A stretch of DNA of 63,927 nucleotides from an uncultured Dehalococcoidia bacterium (GCA_938015525.1 CALLPC010000001.1:1-63927); one strand, 5' to 3'; counted from the stretch's first letter, positions 17,055-25,974 are shown. The notes: generated from the letters alone by a model not told the origin. Translations and numbers: made by a program.

Positions 17055-18230
17055 ATGCCGACGACGTTTACTCCCCCGAACCGCATCCTCATGGGCCCGG
17101 GACCGAGCGGGGCGCACCCGCGCGTGCTCGCGGCGATGACGAGACCGCTGCTGGGCCACCTCGACCCGGATTTTCTCCGGGCGATGGATGAATGCCGGGT
17201 AATGCTCCGCGAGGTGCTCCAGACAGCGAACGAGGTGACGCTGGCGACGCCAGGGACCGGGACGAGCGGGATGGAGGCGGCGGTGATGAATCTCGTGGAG
17301 CCGGGTGACCGGGTGGTGGTGGGGATTTGCGGCTACTTCGGGGAGCGCATCGCCCAGATGGCCGAACGGGCGGGGGCAGCAGTGACACGGGTGGAGTCGC
17401 CCTGGGGGGAACCTGCAGATGCTGCGGTGGTGGAGGCGGCAGTGCGGGCTGCGGGCAGCGTGAAGCTGGTGGCAATCGTGCACGCGGAGACCTCGACGGG
17501 CGCGGAGACGCCGGTAGAGCCGTTCGCCCGGGTTGCACGTGAGGCGGGGGCGCTCCTCCTGGTGGACTGCGTCACGTCGCTCGGGGGGGTGCCCGTGAGA
17601 GCGGACGCGTGGGGGGCGGACGCGGTGTATTCGGGGACGCAGAAGTGCCTGAGCGCGCCGCCGGGGATGGCGCCGATTACGCTCTCGCCGCGGGCGTGGG
17701 ACGCTGTCCGCCGGCGGGAGACGCCCTGCAACAGCTGGTATCTGGACCTTCAGCTGCTGGAGGCGTACTGGGATGAGCGGCGCGTGTACCACCACACGGC
17801 GCCGATTTCGATGGTCTACGCACTCCACGAGGCGCTGTCGCTGGTGCTGGAGGAGGGGCTGGAGGCGCGCTGGGCACGGCATGAGCGGCACGGGCGGGCG
17901 CTCCAGGCCGGGCTGGAGGCGATGGGGCTGGCGCTCCACGCGAAGGCGGGCTATCGGCTGCCGGTGCTGACGACCGTGCGCATCCCGGAGGGGGTGGACG
18001 ACCTGGCGGTACGGGGAGCGCTGCTCCGGCGGTTCGGCATCGAGGTCGGGGGCGGACTGGGCGAACTGAAAGGGAAGGTGTGGCGCGTCGGCCTGATGGG
18101 CGAAAGTTCGACACCAGGCAACGTCCTGTTCTTCCTCAATGCGCTCGGGAAGCTGCTCCGGGAACAGGGATTCGCGGCGGACCTGCGGGCGGGGCTGGAG
18201 GAGGCGGAACGGCGGCTGGCGGCGGGCTAG
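17055..18230 (+). CDS. Class V aminotransferase (alanine-glyoxylate/serine-pyruvate type)
   Basis: 391 residues, PLP-dependent. GPGPSGAHPRVL at the N-terminus, TPGTGTSGMEAAVMNL for cofactor phosphate binding, HAETSTGAETPVEPF and the Schiff-base lysine in YSGTQKCLSAPPGMAP place it among alanine-glyoxylate and serine-glyoxylate aminotransferases. The C-terminal LGELKGKVWRVGLMGESSTP is also typical. Likely role is transfer of an amino group to glyoxylate in photorespiratory-type, serine or glycine metabolism. Start at ATG 17055. Its TAG interlocks with the stop of the convergent wbpA-like gene in CTAG at 18227-18230. Confidence 0.87.
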   Translation: MPTTFTPPNRILMGPGPSGAHPRVLAAMTRPLLGHLDPDFLRAMDECRVMLREVLQTANEVTLATPGTGTSGMEAAVMNLVEPGDRVVVGICGYFGERIAQMAERAGAAVTRVESPWGEPADAAVVEAAVRAAGSVKLVAIVHAETSTGAETPVEPFARVAREAGALLLVDCVTSLGGVPVRADAWGADAVYSGTQKCLSAPPGMAPITLSPRAWDAVRRRETPCNSWYLDLQLLEAYWDERRVYHHTAPISMVYALHEALSLVLEEGLEARWARHERHGRALQAGLEAMGLALHAKAGYRLPVLTTVRIPEGVDDLAVRGALLRRFGIEVGGGLGELKGKVWRVGLMGESSTPGNVLFFLNALGKLLREQGFAADLRAGLEEAERRLAAG

Positions 18231-19507
18231 CGTCCCGGCCGGGGCGTTGGCGGCCGGCCGACGCCGAGGTAGCGGACGCCGGCAGCTTCGATGGCGGCGC
18301 GGTCGAGGGCGTTGCGGGCATCGACGATGAGGGGGGCGATGCTGGCCCAGTCGAGCCCGGCGTAGGCGCGGTGGTAGCTGTGGACGATGGCGGCATCGTA
18401 GCCGGCGGGGGCCTCGGGGGCCGGGGTGAAGCCGAGGGAGGCGACGCCTTCCGTGGTGAGGAGGGGGTCGTGGCCTTCGACGCGGGCACCGAGCGCCTCC
18501 AGCTCACGGCGGAGGTCGACGGCGTTGGTGTGGAACGTCACGGCGACGTCGGGCCGGAAGGTGAGCCCGAGGACGAGGACGCGGCGGCCCTCGAGCCCGC
18601 CGAGGAGGGCGGCGAGGCGGCGGACGACGTAGCCGGGCATGGCGTCGTTGACGGCACGGCCCAGGGCGGAAAGGGCGGAGGGGCCTTCGCCCTGCATCAG
18701 GAAGCGGGGGTACACGGGGATGCAGTGGCCGCCGACGCCGGTCCCCGGGACGTGGATGTGGGAGTAGGGCTGGGAGTTGGCCGCCTGGATGACCTCGGTG
18801 ATATCGAGACCGTGGACGTCGGCGACCATGGCCAGTTCGTTGGCGAGGGCGATGTTGAGGTCGCGGTAGGCGCCTTCGGCGAGCTTGGAGAGCTCGGCGG
18901 CCTCGGCAGAGGAGAGCAGGAGAACTTCGCCGCCGAAGGTTTGGCGGTAGAACTCGGCAGCGAGCCGGCCGCCCTCGGGGTCCACGCCGCCGACGACTTT
19001 CGGGTATTTCGTCAGGTCCTCGATGACGCGGCCCATGAGGAGACGCTCGGGGGAGAAGGCGACGTGGAGGTCGGTCCCGAGGCGCCGGCCCCCGCGTTCG
19101 AGGCGGGGCGCGAGGGTGCGGCGGGTAGTGCCGACGGGGAGGGTGGTGTCGAAGATGCAGAGGGTCCCGGGGGCGAGCGCGGGCGCTGCGGTGTCGACGG
19201 CGCCGAGCAGGTGGCTGAGGTCGGCGCGGCCATCGGGGTCGACGTCGACACGGACGGCGAAGAGGATGACGTCGGCCTGGCTGACGGCTGCAGCGGTGTT
19301 TGTGGTGGCACAGAAAGCGCCGTCCGCGATGGTGCGGGCGAGGAGTTCGCCGAGGCCGGCCTCATCGGGCAGGGGGTTCTCGGCCCGGTTGATGCGTTCG
19401 ACGTGGCTGGCGTCGATGTCGCAGCCGATGACGCGGTGTCCGCGGGAGGCGATGGTGACGGCGAGGGGGAGGCCGATGCGACCGATGCCGACGACGGCGA
19501 CGTTCAT
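18227..19507 (-). CDS. wbpA: Nucleotide-sugar dehydrogenase, WbpA/WecC-like
   Basis: 426 residues. The N-terminal GIGRIGLPLA Rossmann motif binds NAD. The central region SAEAAELSKLAEGAYRDLNIA is typical, and the catalytic cysteine lies in GVGGHCIPVYP (about residue 262). The enzyme oxidises C6 of a UDP-N-acetylhexosamine twice to give the uronic acid. With WbpB, WbpE and WbpD homologues directly upstream in the operon, UDP-GlcNAc 6-dehydrogenase is the likely activity. The ATG overlaps the wbpB-like stop (ATGA). UDP-ManNAc dehydrogenase is the alternative. Confidence 0.82.
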   Translation of the reverse strand: MNVAVVGIGRIGLPLAVTIASRGHRVIGCDIDASHVERINRAENPLPDEAGLGELLARTIADGAFCATTNTAAAVSQADVILFAVRVDVDPDGRADLSHLLGAVDTAAPALAPGTLCIFDTTLPVGTTRRTLAPRLERGGRRLGTDLHVAFSPERLLMGRVIEDLTKYPKVVGGVDPEGGRLAAEFYRQTFGGEVLLLSSAEAAELSKLAEGAYRDLNIALANELAMVADVHGLDITEVIQAANSQPYSHIHVPGTGVGGHCIPVYPRFLMQGEGPSALSALGRAVNDAMPGYVVRRLAALLGGLEGRRVLVLGLTFRPDVAVTFHTNAVDLRRELEALGARVEGHDPLLTTEGVASLGFTPAPEAPAGYDAAIVHSYHRAYAGLDWASIAPLIVDARNALDRAAIEAAGVRYLGVGRPPTPRPGR

Positions 19508-20517
19508 GGGAGGGTGGCAACCTCGTCGAGGCTGACGGGGAGGCCGGTCTCGCCGGAGCGGACGAGGGCCTCGGCGATGGCGAGGGCGGCGATGCCGTCG
19601 GCGGCGGAGACGGGCGGCGGACCGCCGGCGAGGATGGCGTCGCGGAAGGTTTCGAGTTCGACGCGGAGGGGCTCGCGGTTCGGGATCGGGTAGCGGGTCA
19701 TCGGGCCTTCGGTGACGGAGGCATAGACGCCCTCTCTCGCGGCGGCGGCGTAGTTCTCGTAGAAGCAAAGGACCTGGGACGCGTAATCGACGGTGAACAT
19801 GCCGCGTTCGCAGAGGACGGTGAGGGTGCGTTCCTTGGTTGGGGTGAGCCAGTTGATATCGAGGAGGCCCATCGCGCCGCCGCGGAAGCGGAGCATGCCG
19901 GCGAAGAGGTCCTCGTTGCCGGTGGCGATGTGTGAGCGGGACTCGGCGTAGACGCGCTCGACCTCATCGTCGAGGAGGTAGCGCATGATGTCGATGTCGT
20001 GCGGGCCGAGGTCGTGGATGACGCCGACGTCGCGGATGCGGTGGGGGAAGGGGCCGACGCGGCGGGCGCGCACCTGGATGACGCGGCCGCCCTGGCCCTC
20101 GGCGAGGCGGCGCTTCAGTTCCCGGATAGCGGGGTTGAACCGCTCGATGTGTCCTACGGTGAGGAGGAGACCGGCGCGGTCGGCGGCGGCGGCGACCCGG
20201 CGGGCGGACTCGAGGGTCGCCGCGATGGGCTTTTCGACGAGGACGTGGGCGCCGGCTTCGATGCAGGCGAGGGCGACCTCTTCGTGGAGCCCGGTGGGGA
20301 CGACGACGCTGACGAAATCGGGGCGGGTCTCGGCGAGGAGCGCGGCGGCGGAGGCGAACCCCGGGATGGGCCGGCCCTGGACGGCCCGGTGGACGCGCTC
20401 GGCGTCGGGGTCGGCAACGGCGACGAGTTCGACGCCCGGGGTATCGGCGAGGACGCGGGCGTGGTTGGCGCCCATGGAACCGAGGCCGATGACGGCGGCG
20501 CGGAGGGTGCGGTTCAC
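19504..20517 (-). CDS. wbpB: Gfo/Idh/MocA oxidoreductase, WbpB-like
   Basis: 337 residues. GLGSMGANHARVL binds NAD, and EKPIAATLESA is the family's catalytic EKP motif, followed by VGHIERFNPAI. In the Wbp pathway this enzyme oxidises C3 of UDP-GlcNAcA to the 3-keto sugar for the aminotransferase. The start is GTG 20517, with no Shine-Dalgarno and a TACCCT box 7 nt upstream, so it may also be transcribed from an internal leaderless promoter. It is 41 nt downstream of the aminotransferase gene and overlaps the next gene by 4 nt. Confidence 0.8.
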   Translation of the reverse strand: MNRTLRAAVIGLGSMGANHARVLADTPGVELVAVADPDAERVHRAVQGRPIPGFASAAALLAETRPDFVSVVVPTGLHEEVALACIEAGAHVLVEKPIAATLESARRVAAAADRAGLLLTVGHIERFNPAIRELKRRLAEGQGGRVIQVRARRVGPFPHRIRDVGVIHDLGPHDIDIMRYLLDDEVERVYAESRSHIATGNEDLFAGMLRFRGGAMGLLDINWLTPTKERTLTVLCERGMFTVDYASQVLCFYENYAAAAREGVYASVTEGPMTRYPIPNREPLRVELETFRDAILAGGPPPVSAADGIAALAIAEALVRSGETGLPVSLDEVATLP

Positions 20518-20524
20518 GGGATTG

Positions 20525-20530
20525 AGGGTA
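20525..20530 (-). promoter_or_regulatory. Internal -10 box before wbpB
   Basis: TACCCT on the minus strand, 7 nt before the GTG start, inside the only sizeable gap of the polysaccharide operon. It suggests a secondary promoter for the two dehydrogenase genes. Confidence 0.4.
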
Positions 20531-20558
20531 GCGCGGGCGGGTTCGTTGCGCACGGCGG

Positions 20559-21653
20559 TCAGCTGCGGAGGCGGTCGAGGGTGGCGGCGATGTACTCGAT
20601 ATCTGCGGCTTCGAGGCCGGGATGGACAGGAAGGGAGAGGACCTGGGCAGCGGCGGCCTCCGCGACGGGGAAGGCGCCTTCGCCGAAGCCGAGCTCGCGG
20701 ATGATCGGCTGCTGGTGGATGGGCACGGGGTAGTGGATGGCGGTGCCGATGCCAGCCTCGTGGAGCTGCTGCTGGAGACGGTCCCGGCCGGCCGGGACGC
20801 GGATGGTGTACTGGTGGAAGACGTGGCGGTCGCCCTCGCGGACGCGCGGGGTTTCGAACGCGCGGATGAGCTCGCTGAGGCGGCTGGCGTTGGCGACCCG
20901 GGCGCGGGTCCAGTCCTCGAGCTGCTGGAGCTGGGCGAGGCCGATGGCGGCGTTCAGGTCCTGCATCCGCCAGTTGAGGCCGAAGAGGTCGTGGCGGTAA
21001 CGCACCTCCTGACCGTGGTTGCGGATGAGGCGGGCGCGGCGGGCGACGTCGTCGTCGTTGGTGGTGATCATGCCGCCTTCGCCGGTAGTCATGTTCTTGG
21101 TGGGGTAGAAGCTGAAGCAGCCGGTGCCGAAGGTGCCGACCCGGCGGCCGGCGTGCTCGGCACCGTGGGCCTGGGCGGCATCCTCGATGAGGGCGAGGTC
21201 GAAGTCTTCGGCAAGCTCCGCGAGTTCGCTGATGCGGGCGGGGTGGCCGTAGAGGTGGACAGGCATGATGGCGCGCGTGCGCTCGGTGATGGCGTCTTCG
21301 ACGTTTTCCGGGTCGAGGTTCAGGTCGAAGGGGTCGATGTCGACGAAGACGGGGGTGGCGCCGCAGGCGATGATGCTGGTCGCGGTGGCGATGAAGCTGA
21401 AGGGGGTGGTGATGACTTCGTGGCCGGGTCCGACGCCGTGGGCCTGGAGTGCGACGACCAGGGCGGCGGTTCCGGAGTTGACGGCGATTGCGTGCTTTAC
21501 GCCGATGTAGGCTGCGAAGGCGCGCTCGAAGGCTTCGACGCGGGGGCCGGCGGCGAGCTGTCCCGATTCGAGGACTTCCATGACGGCGCGCTTTTCGGCG
21601 TCGCCGATGTGGGGGCGTGCGACGGGAATGAACGGGCGGGGAACGGCGGTCAT
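20559..21653 (-). CDS. wbpE: DegT/DnrJ/EryC1 sugar aminotransferase, WbpE-like
   Basis: 364 residues, PLP enzyme. AVNSGTAALVVALQA binds the cofactor phosphate, LIEDAAQAHGAEHAGRRVG contains the cofactor aspartate, and FSFYPTKNMTTGEGGMITT holds the Schiff-base lysine. Such enzymes transfer an amino group from glutamate to a keto sugar nucleotide. Between WbpB and WbpD homologues it would form the 3-amino group of UDP-GlcNAc3NA. ATG 21653 overlaps the acetyltransferase stop (ATGA). Confidence 0.85.
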   Translation of the reverse strand: MTAVPRPFIPVARPHIGDAEKRAVMEVLESGQLAAGPRVEAFERAFAAYIGVKHAIAVNSGTAALVVALQAHGVGPGHEVITTPFSFIATATSIIACGATPVFVDIDPFDLNLDPENVEDAITERTRAIMPVHLYGHPARISELAELAEDFDLALIEDAAQAHGAEHAGRRVGTFGTGCFSFYPTKNMTTGEGGMITTNDDDVARRARLIRNHGQEVRYRHDLFGLNWRMQDLNAAIGLAQLQQLEDWTRARVANASRLSELIRAFETPRVREGDRHVFHQYTIRVPAGRDRLQQQLHEAGIGTAIHYPVPIHQQPIIRELGFGEGAFPVAEAAAAQVLSLPVHPGLEAADIEYIAATLDRLRS

Positions 21654-22258
21654 GGCGACTCCGAAACGGGGAGTGGTTCGAGGCGCCCGGGGCCTTCGGC
21701 GGCCAGGCGGTAGCGGCGGCCGCACCCCGGGCAGGAGAGACGGGGGTCGAGCGGGCGGGCGCAGACGCAGGCCCAGCCGACCTGCCGGGCCGGGTTGCCG
21801 GCGACGAGGGCATAATCGGGGACGTCGCGGGTCACGACGGACCCGGCAGCGACGAGTGCCCACCGACCGATGGTGAGCCCGGGGAGAACGACGGACCGGG
21901 CGCCGACCGCAGCGCCGTAGCGGATGAGGGAGCCGGAGAGCTCCCAGTCGGAGGCGGCCTTGAGGGTGCCGTCGGGGTTGATAGCCCGGGGGTAGCGGTC
22001 GTTGGTGAGGACGACCTCGGGACCGATGAAGACGCCGTCCTCGAGGGTGTTGCCTTCGTAGATGCAGGAGTAGTTCTGGACCTTGCAGCTGGCGCCGATG
22101 CGGACATCGGCGCCGACGTAAACGCCCTTGCCGATGATGCAGCCGGGGCCGATGACGGCACGCTCGCGGACCTGGGCGTGGTGCCAGATGCTGGAGCCGG
22201 GGCCGATGCTGGCACCAGGGGAGACGTCGGCGGTGTGGTGGATGCGGGGCTCGGTCAC
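21650..22258 (-). CDS. wbpD: Left-handed beta-helix acetyltransferase with zinc-ribbon tail, WbpD/WlbB-like
   Basis: 202 residues. Hexapeptide repeats run from about residue 8 to 150 (ASIGPG, AVIGPG, CIIGKG, VYVGAD, VRIGAS). KVQNYSCIYEGNTLEDGVF and LTNDRYPRA closely follow the WlbB/WbpD pattern, the enzyme that N-acetylates the 3-amino group of UDP-GlcNAc3NA using acetyl-CoA. Unusual is a C-terminal extension with two cysteine pairs, CVC and CPGC, that could bind zinc. The GTG start overlaps the upstream stop (GTGA). Confidence 0.8.
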   Translation of the reverse strand: MTEPRIHHTADVSPGASIGPGSSIWHHAQVRERAVIGPGCIIGKGVYVGADVRIGASCKVQNYSCIYEGNTLEDGVFIGPEVVLTNDRYPRAINPDGTLKAASDWELSGSLIRYGAAVGARSVVLPGLTIGRWALVAAGSVVTRDVPDYALVAGNPARQVGWACVCARPLDPRLSCPGCGRRYRLAAEGPGRLEPLPVSESP

Positions 22259-24168
22259 GAGGGGAGGGCCTCGCTTTCCGGGGCATCGGCCGCGGACTCG
22301 GCAGCCTCGTCGAGGGAGAATCGGCGGGCGACGAGGTGGATGCGGCGGCGAACTTCTTCCGGGTCACCCCACATGACCGCGCGGATTTCGTCGATGAGGC
22401 GGAGGATTTCGCGCTCCGAGACCTTCGCAGCTGCGGTGAGCCGCATGACCTTGGGATGGGCGGTGGGCTGGAGGTGTTCGAAATCGGCGACGAGCTCCTC
22501 GCGGAGCTTTTCGCCGGGGCGCGGGCCGGTGAACACGACCTGGATATCTTCGCCGGGGCGGAGGCCGCGGAGGCGAATCATGCGCTCGGCGAGCTCGAGG
22601 ATGTTGATCTCCTCGCCCATGTCGAGCATGTAGATATCGCCCCGGCCGCCGAAGGTGCCGGCCTGGATGACGAGCGAGACGGCCTCGGGGATAGAGATGA
22701 AGTAGCGCTGCATATCGGGGTGCATGACGGTGACGGGGCCGCCCCGCTCGATCTGCTTCATGAAGGTCGGGACCACGGAGCCGCGGGAGCCCATGACGTT
22801 GCCGAAGCGGACGGCGGCGAAGCGGGTGCGGGCCGATTCACGGGCCAGGGCGATGACGAGGAGTTCGGCGATGCGCTTGGTAGCGCCCATGACGCTGCTC
22901 GGGCGGACTGCTTTGTCGGTGGAGATGAGGACGAAGGTGCCGGTCTGCGCCTCCCGGGCGGAGGTGGCGCAATAGAGCGTGCCGAGGACGTTGACGCGGA
23001 ACGCCTCCGCGGGGTGCTCCTCCATCAGGGGAACGTGCTTAAGCGCGGCCGCGTGGTAGACGAGGTCGGGGCGGGCACGGGCGAAGACCTCGCGGACACG
23101 GGGTTCATCGGCGACGCTGCCGACCCAGAGCCGGATGGAGGTCTCGGGGGCGATGCCGGCGAGCTCGAGCGAGAGATCGTGGAGGCCGGTCTCGTTGTTG
23201 TCGAGGAGGTGGAGCTCGCGGGGGTGGAAGGTCAGTACCTGGCGGCAGAGTTCTGAGCCGATGGAGCCGGCTGCCCCGGTGACGAGGACGACTTTGTCGC
23301 GGACGGACTGGCTGCAGGCCGCATAGTCGACCTGGACGGGCTCTCGTCCGAGGAGGTCGTCGAGGGTGATTTCTCGAAGGGCGTCGTGGCCGTGGCCGAG
23401 AACCCAGTTGTCGACGCCGGGGACCATGCGGACGGGGACGTTGCGGCGCTGGCATGTGCCGACGATGTCGCGGACGAGGTGGCCTGCGGGGCGGTCGAGC
23501 GCAATTGCGACGACCTCGGCGTCCATGCGGTCGAGGACGTGTTCGAGGTCGGCGACGGTGCCGTGAACCTTGAGGCCGTGGATGCGGTGGTGGAGCTTTT
23601 TCGGGTCATCGTCGATGAAACCGACGGGCTGGTAGGGGAGGTCGGGATTGGCCTGGAGTTCGCGGGCGAGGAGCTGCCCGGTGTGGCCGGCGCCGACGAT
23701 GAGGAGGCGGCGCTCGCCGGTACTGACCCAGGGGAGCCGGAGGAGGAGGCGGGAGCGCATCTTGACGACGGCCATGCCAGGGAAGACGAGGGCGCCGGTG
23801 ATGAGGACCACGGAGAGGGGGAGGAGGCGCTCTTCGAGCCAGAAGTTGATGCCGAACAACAGGATGGTGACGAGGAAGACGGGGCGGAAGAGGCCGATGA
23901 TGTCGCCGATGCTGCCGTAGGCCCAGACGGTGCGGTAAACCCCGAAGATGAAGTTGCCGAGGACGTAGGCGGCGGCAATGAGGGGGAAGATGCGGGCGAC
24001 GAACTCGGCGTTGCGGCGCGGGACATCGGCATCGAAGCGGAGGAGCATGGCCGCGGCGAGCGCGATGCCGATGACGGCAACGTCGAGGGCGACGGCGAGG
24101 AGGGTGGCGAGCGGGTCGCCGGGGGCGAGACGGCGGAGGGCGGCAAAGGCGGCGGCGATGCGGCTCAC
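22255..24168 (-). CDS. WbpM/CapD-like nucleotide-sugar 4,6-dehydratase
   Basis: 637 residues. Four hydrophobic helices fill roughly residues 18-135, followed by a first Rossmann segment (LIVGAGHTGQLLA) and a second, catalytic extended SDR domain starting with TGAAGSIGSELCRQ. LISTDKAV and the SVMGATKR segment supply the active site; as in WbpM and FlaA1 the usual catalytic tyrosine is replaced by methionine. The family dehydrates UDP-GlcNAc at C4-C6 as the entry to QuiNAc, FucNAc or related 6-deoxy sugars. It is the second gene of the operon, overlapping both neighbours by 4 nt. Confidence 0.85.
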   Translation of the reverse strand: MSRIAAAFAALRRLAPGDPLATLLAVALDVAVIGIALAAAMLLRFDADVPRRNAEFVARIFPLIAAAYVLGNFIFGVYRTVWAYGSIGDIIGLFRPVFLVTILLFGINFWLEERLLPLSVVLITGALVFPGMAVVKMRSRLLLRLPWVSTGERRLLIVGAGHTGQLLARELQANPDLPYQPVGFIDDDPKKLHHRIHGLKVHGTVADLEHVLDRMDAEVVAIALDRPAGHLVRDIVGTCQRRNVPVRMVPGVDNWVLGHGHDALREITLDDLLGREPVQVDYAACSQSVRDKVVLVTGAAGSIGSELCRQVLTFHPRELHLLDNNETGLHDLSLELAGIAPETSIRLWVGSVADEPRVREVFARARPDLVYHAAALKHVPLMEEHPAEAFRVNVLGTLYCATSAREAQTGTFVLISTDKAVRPSSVMGATKRIAELLVIALARESARTRFAAVRFGNVMGSRGSVVPTFMKQIERGGPVTVMHPDMQRYFISIPEAVSLVIQAGTFGGRGDIYMLDMGEEINILELAERMIRLRGLRPGEDIQVVFTGPRPGEKLREELVADFEHLQPTAHPKVMRLTAAAKVSEREILRLIDEIRAVMWGDPEEVRRRIHLVARRFSLDEAAESAADAPESEALPS

Positions 24169-24758
24169 CGGGCGCCCCTCCGTTCGAGGACTGCGAGGAT
24201 GGTCTTCAGGAGGATGGCGACATCGCCGCGGAGGGAGTGGTCGTCCACGTAGGCGAGATCGTAGGTCATCGTTTCGTCATAGGTCAAATCCGATCTGCCG
24301 TTGAGCTGGGCGAGGCCTGCGATGCCCGGGCGGACGTCGTGGCGGCGGTGATAGTGGGGCGGGTACTGGGCGACGATTTCGGGGATTTCGGGACGGGGAC
24401 CGACGAGGCTCATGTCGCCTTTGAGGACGTTAATGAGGTTCGGGAGCTCGTCGATCGAGGTCTTGCGCATGAAGGCGCCGAGGCGGGTGATGCGAGGGTT
24501 CGGCTTATCGGGGGGCGCGAAGACGAAGGTTTTGAAGTCGTCGATGATGTAGCGGTCTTCTCGGCCGGGGCGGGCGCGGCGCATGGTGCGGAGTTTGATG
24601 ATGGTGAACGGGCGGCCGCGGAGGCCGACGCGCCGCTGGAGGAAGAAGGGGTTGCCGCCGAGGTCGATGGCCAGGAGGAGGGCAGCGAGGAGGGTGATGG
24701 GAACCCAGAGCGGCGCGGTGAGCAGGACGAGGACAACATCGAAGAGGCGTTTGCCCAC
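24165..24758 (-). CDS. Initiating sugar-phosphate transferase (polyprenol-phosphate, PglC/WcaJ type)
   Basis: 197 residues, monotopic phosphoglycosyltransferase. One N-terminal hydrophobic segment (residues 5-33) is followed by the conserved FTIIKLRTM, TSIDELPNLINVL, GDMSLVGPRPE and RPGIAGLAQLNGRSD blocks. It transfers a sugar-1-phosphate from a UDP-sugar to undecaprenyl phosphate and so starts glycan assembly. It is the first gene of the operon: GTG 24758 has a TAGGCT hexamer 6 nt upstream and no Shine-Dalgarno. No flippase or polymerase is in the window, so the rest of the glycan pathway lies elsewhere. Confidence 0.88.
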   Translation of the reverse strand: MGKRLFDVVLVLLTAPLWVPITLLAALLLAIDLGGNPFFLQRRVGLRGRPFTIIKLRTMRRARPGREDRYIIDDFKTFVFAPPDKPNPRITRLGAFMRKTSIDELPNLINVLKGDMSLVGPRPEIPEIVAQYPPHYHRRHDVRPGIAGLAQLNGRSDLTYDETMTYDLAYVDDHSLRGDVAILLKTILAVLERRGAR

Positions 24759-24764
24759 GTTTTC

Positions 24765-24770
24765 AGCCTA
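24765..24770 (-). promoter_or_regulatory. -10 box of the polysaccharide operon
   Basis: TAGGCT on the minus strand is followed by GAAAAC and then the GTG start codon. It is the likely main promoter of the six-gene operon, transcribed without a leader. Confidence 0.5.
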
Positions 24771-24814
24771 GCCCGGGGTGCGGCTACGGGCACCATGGAA
24801 GGGGGCGGAAGGGT

Positions 24815-25297
24815 TCAGCGGTGGAGGAGGACGACGGCGATGGCAGCGATCGCTTCGCCGCGGCCGACGGCGTCGAGACCTTCGCCGGACTTGGCTTTGA
24901 CGCTGATGGCGGAGGCATCGAGGCCGGCGATCGCGGCGAGGCGGTCGCGGATGTAGGGGATGTAGGGAGTGAGACGGGGCCGTTCGGCGCGAATGACGGC
25001 ATCGATATTGCCGGGCTGCCAGCCGGCCTCGCGGGCGAGGCGGAGGGCGGTGCGCAGGAAATCGGCGCTGTCGGCGTGGGCGTAGCGGGGGTCGCCCGGC
25101 GGGAAGTGCTGGCCGATATCGCCGAGGGCAGCGGCGCCGAGGACGGCGTCCGTGATGGCGTGGAGGAGGACGTCGGCGTCGCTGTGCCCGCGGAGACCGG
25201 GGCCTTCCTCGATGATGACGCCGCCGAGGATGAGGTGGCGGGAGTCATCGACAGGGTGGATGTCTTCGCCGATGCCGACGCGGAAGGGGGCGGTCAT
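24815..25297 (-). CDS. ispF: 2-C-methyl-D-erythritol 2,4-cyclodiphosphate synthase
   Basis: 160 residues, normal length. GIGEDIHPV contains the zinc-binding Asp-x-His pair, GLRGHSDADVLLHAITDA is the family signature with the third metal histidine, and SVKAKSGEGLDAVGRGEAI is the C-terminal substrate motif. It makes the cyclic diphosphate intermediate of the non-mevalonate isoprenoid pathway. ATG 25297 overlaps the ispD stop (ATGA), so the two successive pathway enzymes are coupled. It ends 56 nt before the polysaccharide operon start, on the same strand. Confidence 0.95.
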   Translation of the reverse strand: MTAPFRVGIGEDIHPVDDSRHLILGGVIIEEGPGLRGHSDADVLLHAITDAVLGAAALGDIGQHFPPGDPRYAHADSADFLRTALRLAREAGWQPGNIDAVIRAERPRLTPYIPYIRDRLAAIAGLDASAISVKAKSGEGLDAVGRGEAIAAIAVVLLHR

Positions 25298-25968
25298 TGC
25301 CGGGCCTCCCGGGCGGTGAGGAGGGCGCTGGCGACGAGGAGGTCCAGCGGGCGGGTGACCTTGAGGTTCTCGTAGCTTCCTTCGACAACGGCACATTCGA
25401 GGCCGAGGCGGCTGAGCATGGCGGCATCGTCGGTTTCGTCGTCATCGGAGAAGGCTGCAGCGTCGAGCCAGGCCTGCCGGAGGACCACCTGGGGAGTCTG
25501 GGCGGCCCAGAGGAGGGTGCGGTCGGGGTGGCCGACGATGACACCGCCCCGAACCGTTTTGATGCTGTCGGTGACCGGGACGGCAGCGATGGCGCCGGGG
25601 TGGCCATCGGCGGCGGCGATGACCCGTTCGATGAGGCTGGGGGTGACGAGCGGGCGGGCGCCGTCGTGGATGGCGACGTAGCGGGTGGCGCAGGCGCGGA
25701 GGCCGGCTTCGACGCTGTCGCGGCGGCGAGCGCCGCCGGTGACGACGCGGAAGCAGGCGCGGGGGCACCAACGGGCGGCGAGCGCCTCAAACTCCGGCTC
25801 GCGACCGGGAGCGGCAACGATGACGAGGCAGCCGAGGCCCCGGACGGCCTCGAAGGCGGCGAGCGACCAGGCGAGCACGGGACGCCCGGCCAGGTCGGCG
25901 GTCAACTTGTCGGCGGCGCCGAAACGGGTCGAACCGCCGGCCGCGACGATGACGGCATCGGTTGGCAC
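25294..25968 (-). CDS. ispD: 2-C-methyl-D-erythritol 4-phosphate cytidylyltransferase
   Basis: 224 residues. The nucleotide-binding loop AAGGSTRFGAADK, VAIHDGARPLVTP, LLWAAQTPQVV and the C-terminal VEGSYENLKVTRPLDL are all characteristic. It joins CTP and methylerythritol phosphate in isoprenoid synthesis. The start is GTG 25968; GATACT lies 6 nt upstream with no Shine-Dalgarno, which fits a leaderless message. Divergent from the radical SAM gene. Confidence 0.95.
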   Translation of the reverse strand: MPTDAVIVAAGGSTRFGAADKLTADLAGRPVLAWSLAAFEAVRGLGCLVIVAAPGREPEFEALAARWCPRACFRVVTGGARRRDSVEAGLRACATRYVAIHDGARPLVTPSLIERVIAAADGHPGAIAAVPVTDSIKTVRGGVIVGHPDRTLLWAAQTPQVVLRQAWLDAAAFSDDDETDDAAMLSRLGLECAVVEGSYENLKVTRPLDLLVASALLTAREARQ

Positions 25969-25974
25969 GCGCGC

